From positions 1 through 7,868 of the forward strand of contig CAKQHO010000136.1 in NCBI GenBank assembly GCA_934234185.1: 7,868 nucleotides of DNA. Reading direction: 5' to 3'. The first letter of the stretch is position 1. Each line of letters starts with the position of its first letter. The notes beneath the pieces were generated by a model that was not told where the DNA came from, did not search any database, and saw nothing but the letters and a program-made list of their open reading frames with translations. This DNA is from an uncultured Psychrobacillus sp. GTDB taxonomy: Bacteria > Bacillota > Bacilli > Bacillales_A > Planococcaceae. Shown here piece after piece: positions 6,328-7,868 of this stretch. Both the position numbers and the translations under genes were made by a program.

Positions 6328-7620
6328 ATGCCAATTATTACACACATTCAAGCACGTGAGGTATTAGATTCACGTGGGAACCCAACAGTTGAGGTAGAGG
6401 TATTTACAGAGAGTGGAGCTTACGGTCGTGCAATCGTTCCATCTGGTGCGTCTACTGGTGAATATGAGGCAGTAGAGCTTCGTGATGGAGACAAATCTAG
6501 ATATCTTGGAAAAGGTGTCCTAAAGGCAGTAGACAACGTAAACAACATTATTGCTGCTGAACTAGAGGAAAACTACTCTGTATTAGACCAAGTAATCATT
6601 GACCAAGCGATGATCGAATTAGACGGCACAGACAATAAAGGAAATCTAGGTGCGAACGCTATCCTAGGCGTATCCATTGCAGTGGCACATGCTGCTGCTG
6701 ACTATTTAGATGTTCCTTTATATCAATACTTAGGTGGCTTCAATTCGAAGCAGCTTCCAGTTCCAATGATGAACATTTTAAATGGCGGTGAGCATGCCGA
6801 CAACAACGTAGATATTCAAGAATTCATGGTAATGCCTGTAGGAGCAGAATCCTTCCGTCATGCACTACGCATGGGGGCAGAAATCTTCCATAGCTTGAAA
6901 TCCGTATTAAAGGAAAAAGGCTTAAACACAGCAGTTGGGGACGAGGGCGGATTCGCTCCAAACTTAAAATCCAACGAAGAAGCACTTTCTACAATCATGA
7001 CTGCAATCGAGCAAGCTGGCTACAAGCCTGGCGAAGAAGTACTGCTTGCAATGGACGTTGCAGCATCTGAGCTTTTCAATAAAGAAGACGGCAAGTACCA
7101 TCTTTCTGGTGAGGGCGTTGTGAAAACATCCGAAGAAATGGTTGATTGGTACGAGGAGCTTTCCAACAAATACCCAATCATCTCTATTGAAGACGGTCTA
7201 GACGAAAACGACTGGGATGGCTTCAAGCTATTAACAGAGCGTATCGGCAGCCGTGTTCAGCTAGTAGGAGATGACCTGTTCGTGACAAACACGAAAAAGC
7301 TAGCTCAAGGAATTGAGCAAGGCGTAGGAAACTCCATCCTGATCAAAGTAAACCAAATCGGTACACTAACAGAAACATTTGACGCTATCGAAATGGCAAA
7401 ACGCGCTGGCTACACTGCAGTCATCTCTCACCGCTCCGGCGAATCAGAGGACGTAACAATCGCTGACATCGCAGTAGCAACAAACGCTGGCCAAATCAAA
7501 ACAGGAGCACCATCTCGCTCCGACCGCGTCGCAAAATACAACCAACTACTGCGCATCGAAGACCAGCTAGACGAATCTGCACAGTACCTTGGAAAGAAAA
7601 CATTCTACAACCTACGATAA
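6328..7620 (+). CDS. eno: Enolase (phosphopyruvate hydratase)
   Basis: Enolase dehydrates 2-phosphoglycerate to phosphoenolpyruvate in the cytoplasm with magnesium; in Bacillus relatives it also associates with RNA-degradation proteins. From the ATG at 6328 the product is 430 residues, the standard length, starting MPIITHIQAREVLDSRGNP. Key elements are the mobile SGASTGEYE loop, the general acid Glu206 in GDEGGFAP, metal-binding acidic residues in LAMDVAASE, SIEDGL and GDDLFVTN, the catalytic base Lys340 in LIKVNQIGT and SHRSGESED starting at 367. A TTG at 6322 is in frame and would add two residues, but it is only two bases from the weak GGAG (6316-6319), while the ATG is eight away, so I chose the ATG. 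The weak site and the two-base gap after gpmI suggest translational coupling. Arginine codons change from CGT to CGC in the last part of the gene. The operon terminator follows closely. Confidence 0.97.
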   Translation: MPIITHIQAREVLDSRGNPTVEVEVFTESGAYGRAIVPSGASTGEYEAVELRDGDKSRYLGKGVLKAVDNVNNIIAAELEENYSVLDQVIIDQAMIELDGTDNKGNLGANAILGVSIAVAHAAADYLDVPLYQYLGGFNSKQLPVPMMNILNGGEHADNNVDIQEFMVMPVGAESFRHALRMGAEIFHSLKSVLKEKGLNTAVGDEGGFAPNLKSNEEALSTIMTAIEQAGYKPGEEVLLAMDVAASELFNKEDGKYHLSGEGVVKTSEEMVDWYEELSNKYPIISIEDGLDENDWDGFKLLTERIGSRVQLVGDDLFVTNTKKLAQGIEQGVGNSILIKVNQIGTLTETFDAIEMAKRAGYTAVISHRSGESEDVTIADIAVATNAGQIKTGAPSRSDRVAKYNQLLRIEDQLDESAQYLGKKTFYNLR

Positions 7621-7632
7621 CAAGTAATTGCG

Positions 7633-7667
7633 ACTGCCCACACCTAGCGTGTGGGCAGTTTTTTTTG
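7633..7667 (+). terminator. Rho-independent terminator of the glycolytic operon
   Basis: ACTGCCCACAC (7633-7643) pairs perfectly with GTGTGGGCAGT (7649-7659) around a five-base CTAGC loop, and a run of eight T (7659-7666) follows directly. This is a canonical intrinsic terminator 12 bases after the eno stop. The opposite side lacks a comparable A-run, so it works for the plus strand only. Confidence 0.97.
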
Positions 7668-7710
7668 TGTTTTAGTGCAGTAGGTGGGGGTTTGAGGAGA
7701 TGCTGGAGAG

Positions 7711-7868
7711 AAAGTTGTAAAAATGAAGCAAAAAGTTGTAATTTCGCTCTTCGAAGATAGATGCAGGAGAGAAAGTTGTAAAAAGTGAAGGGAAAGTTGT
7801 AAAACCGAGGGAGAAAGTTGTAAAAATGGAACAGAAAGTTGTAATTTCGCTCTTCGAAGATAGATGCA
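7711..7868. repeat. Array of a 10-bp word at 21-bp spacing, continuing past the window edge
   Basis: AAAGTTGTAA occurs six times, starting at 7711, 7732, 7772, 7793, 7814 and 7835. The steps are 21, 40, 21, 21 and 21 bp; the 11 bases between words vary. The 40-bp step holds a different spacer with the perfect palindrome TCTTCGAAGA (7748-7757), which returns at 7851-7860. Thirty-four bases starting at 7732 (to 7765) recur identically at 7835-7868. The bases just before the first word (7699-7710) resemble the end of that spacer with one change, so an older unit probably stood there. The array follows the operon terminator by about 45 bp and is cut by the window end. It has no resemblance to a CRISPR array: the word is too short. 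It may be an intergenic repeat family, a protein-binding array or a decaying low-complexity coding repeat. Function unknown. Confidence 0.85.

Noticed and set aside
7711..7868. CRISPR array
   Set aside because: The repeated word is only 10 bp, spacers are 11 bp, and spacer ends are partly similar to one another. This is unlike CRISPR repeats of 23 bp or more with unique spacers of about 30 bp, and no cas gene is present.

Overview
This window carries the central glycolytic (gapA) operon of a low-to-moderate-GC Gram-positive bacterium of the order Bacillales. The gene order cggR-gapA-pgk-tpiA-gpmI-eno, the strong AGGAGG-type ribosome binding sites, the GTG and TTG starts and the CggR-type operator all point there. 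A Planococcaceae or neighbouring Bacillaceae lineage (Psychrobacillus/Lysinibacillus-like) is my best guess from protein flavour only; I could not test it.

Layout. Positions 1-228 are a leader without a convincing gene, with a possible extended -10 promoter near 193-201. Positions 229-462 encode a small glutaredoxin-like protein. Positions 463-599 hold a good sigma-A promoter (TTGCTA-N17-TATGAT) followed by two TGGGAC half-sites 20 bp apart, the arrangement of a CggR operator. Positions 600-1634 encode the CggR repressor, and gapA follows after 12 bp, its Shine-Dalgarno sequence sharing bases with the cggR stop codon. A hairpin at the 3' end of cggR resembles the region where the B. subtilis cggR-gapA mRNA is cut. 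The 181-bp gap between gapA and pgk contains several stem-loops and a lone TATAAT box. From 2836 to 7620 pgk, tpiA, gpmI and eno are packed with gaps or overlaps of 15 bp or less. A textbook terminator at 7633-7667 closes the operon. Beyond it, reaching the window edge, is an unusual array of a 10-bp word (AAAGTTGTAA) at exact 21-bp spacing, broken up by a segment containing a palindrome.

How the genes work together. The five enzymes run triose phosphate to phosphoenolpyruvate: TpiA interconverts the triose phosphates, GapA oxidises glyceraldehyde-3-phosphate, Pgk makes ATP, GpmI moves the phosphate from C3 to C2 and Eno makes PEP. CggR, sensing fructose-1,6-bisphosphate by family knowledge, would repress the promoter upstream of its own gene when glycolytic flux is low.

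The coding part is well-conserved core metabolism and I see no new enzyme system in it. The less ordinary signals are the 3' intergenic repeat array, a candidate promoter for eno buried inside gpmI, a switch in arginine codon choice within eno, and the candidate RNA hairpins around gapA.
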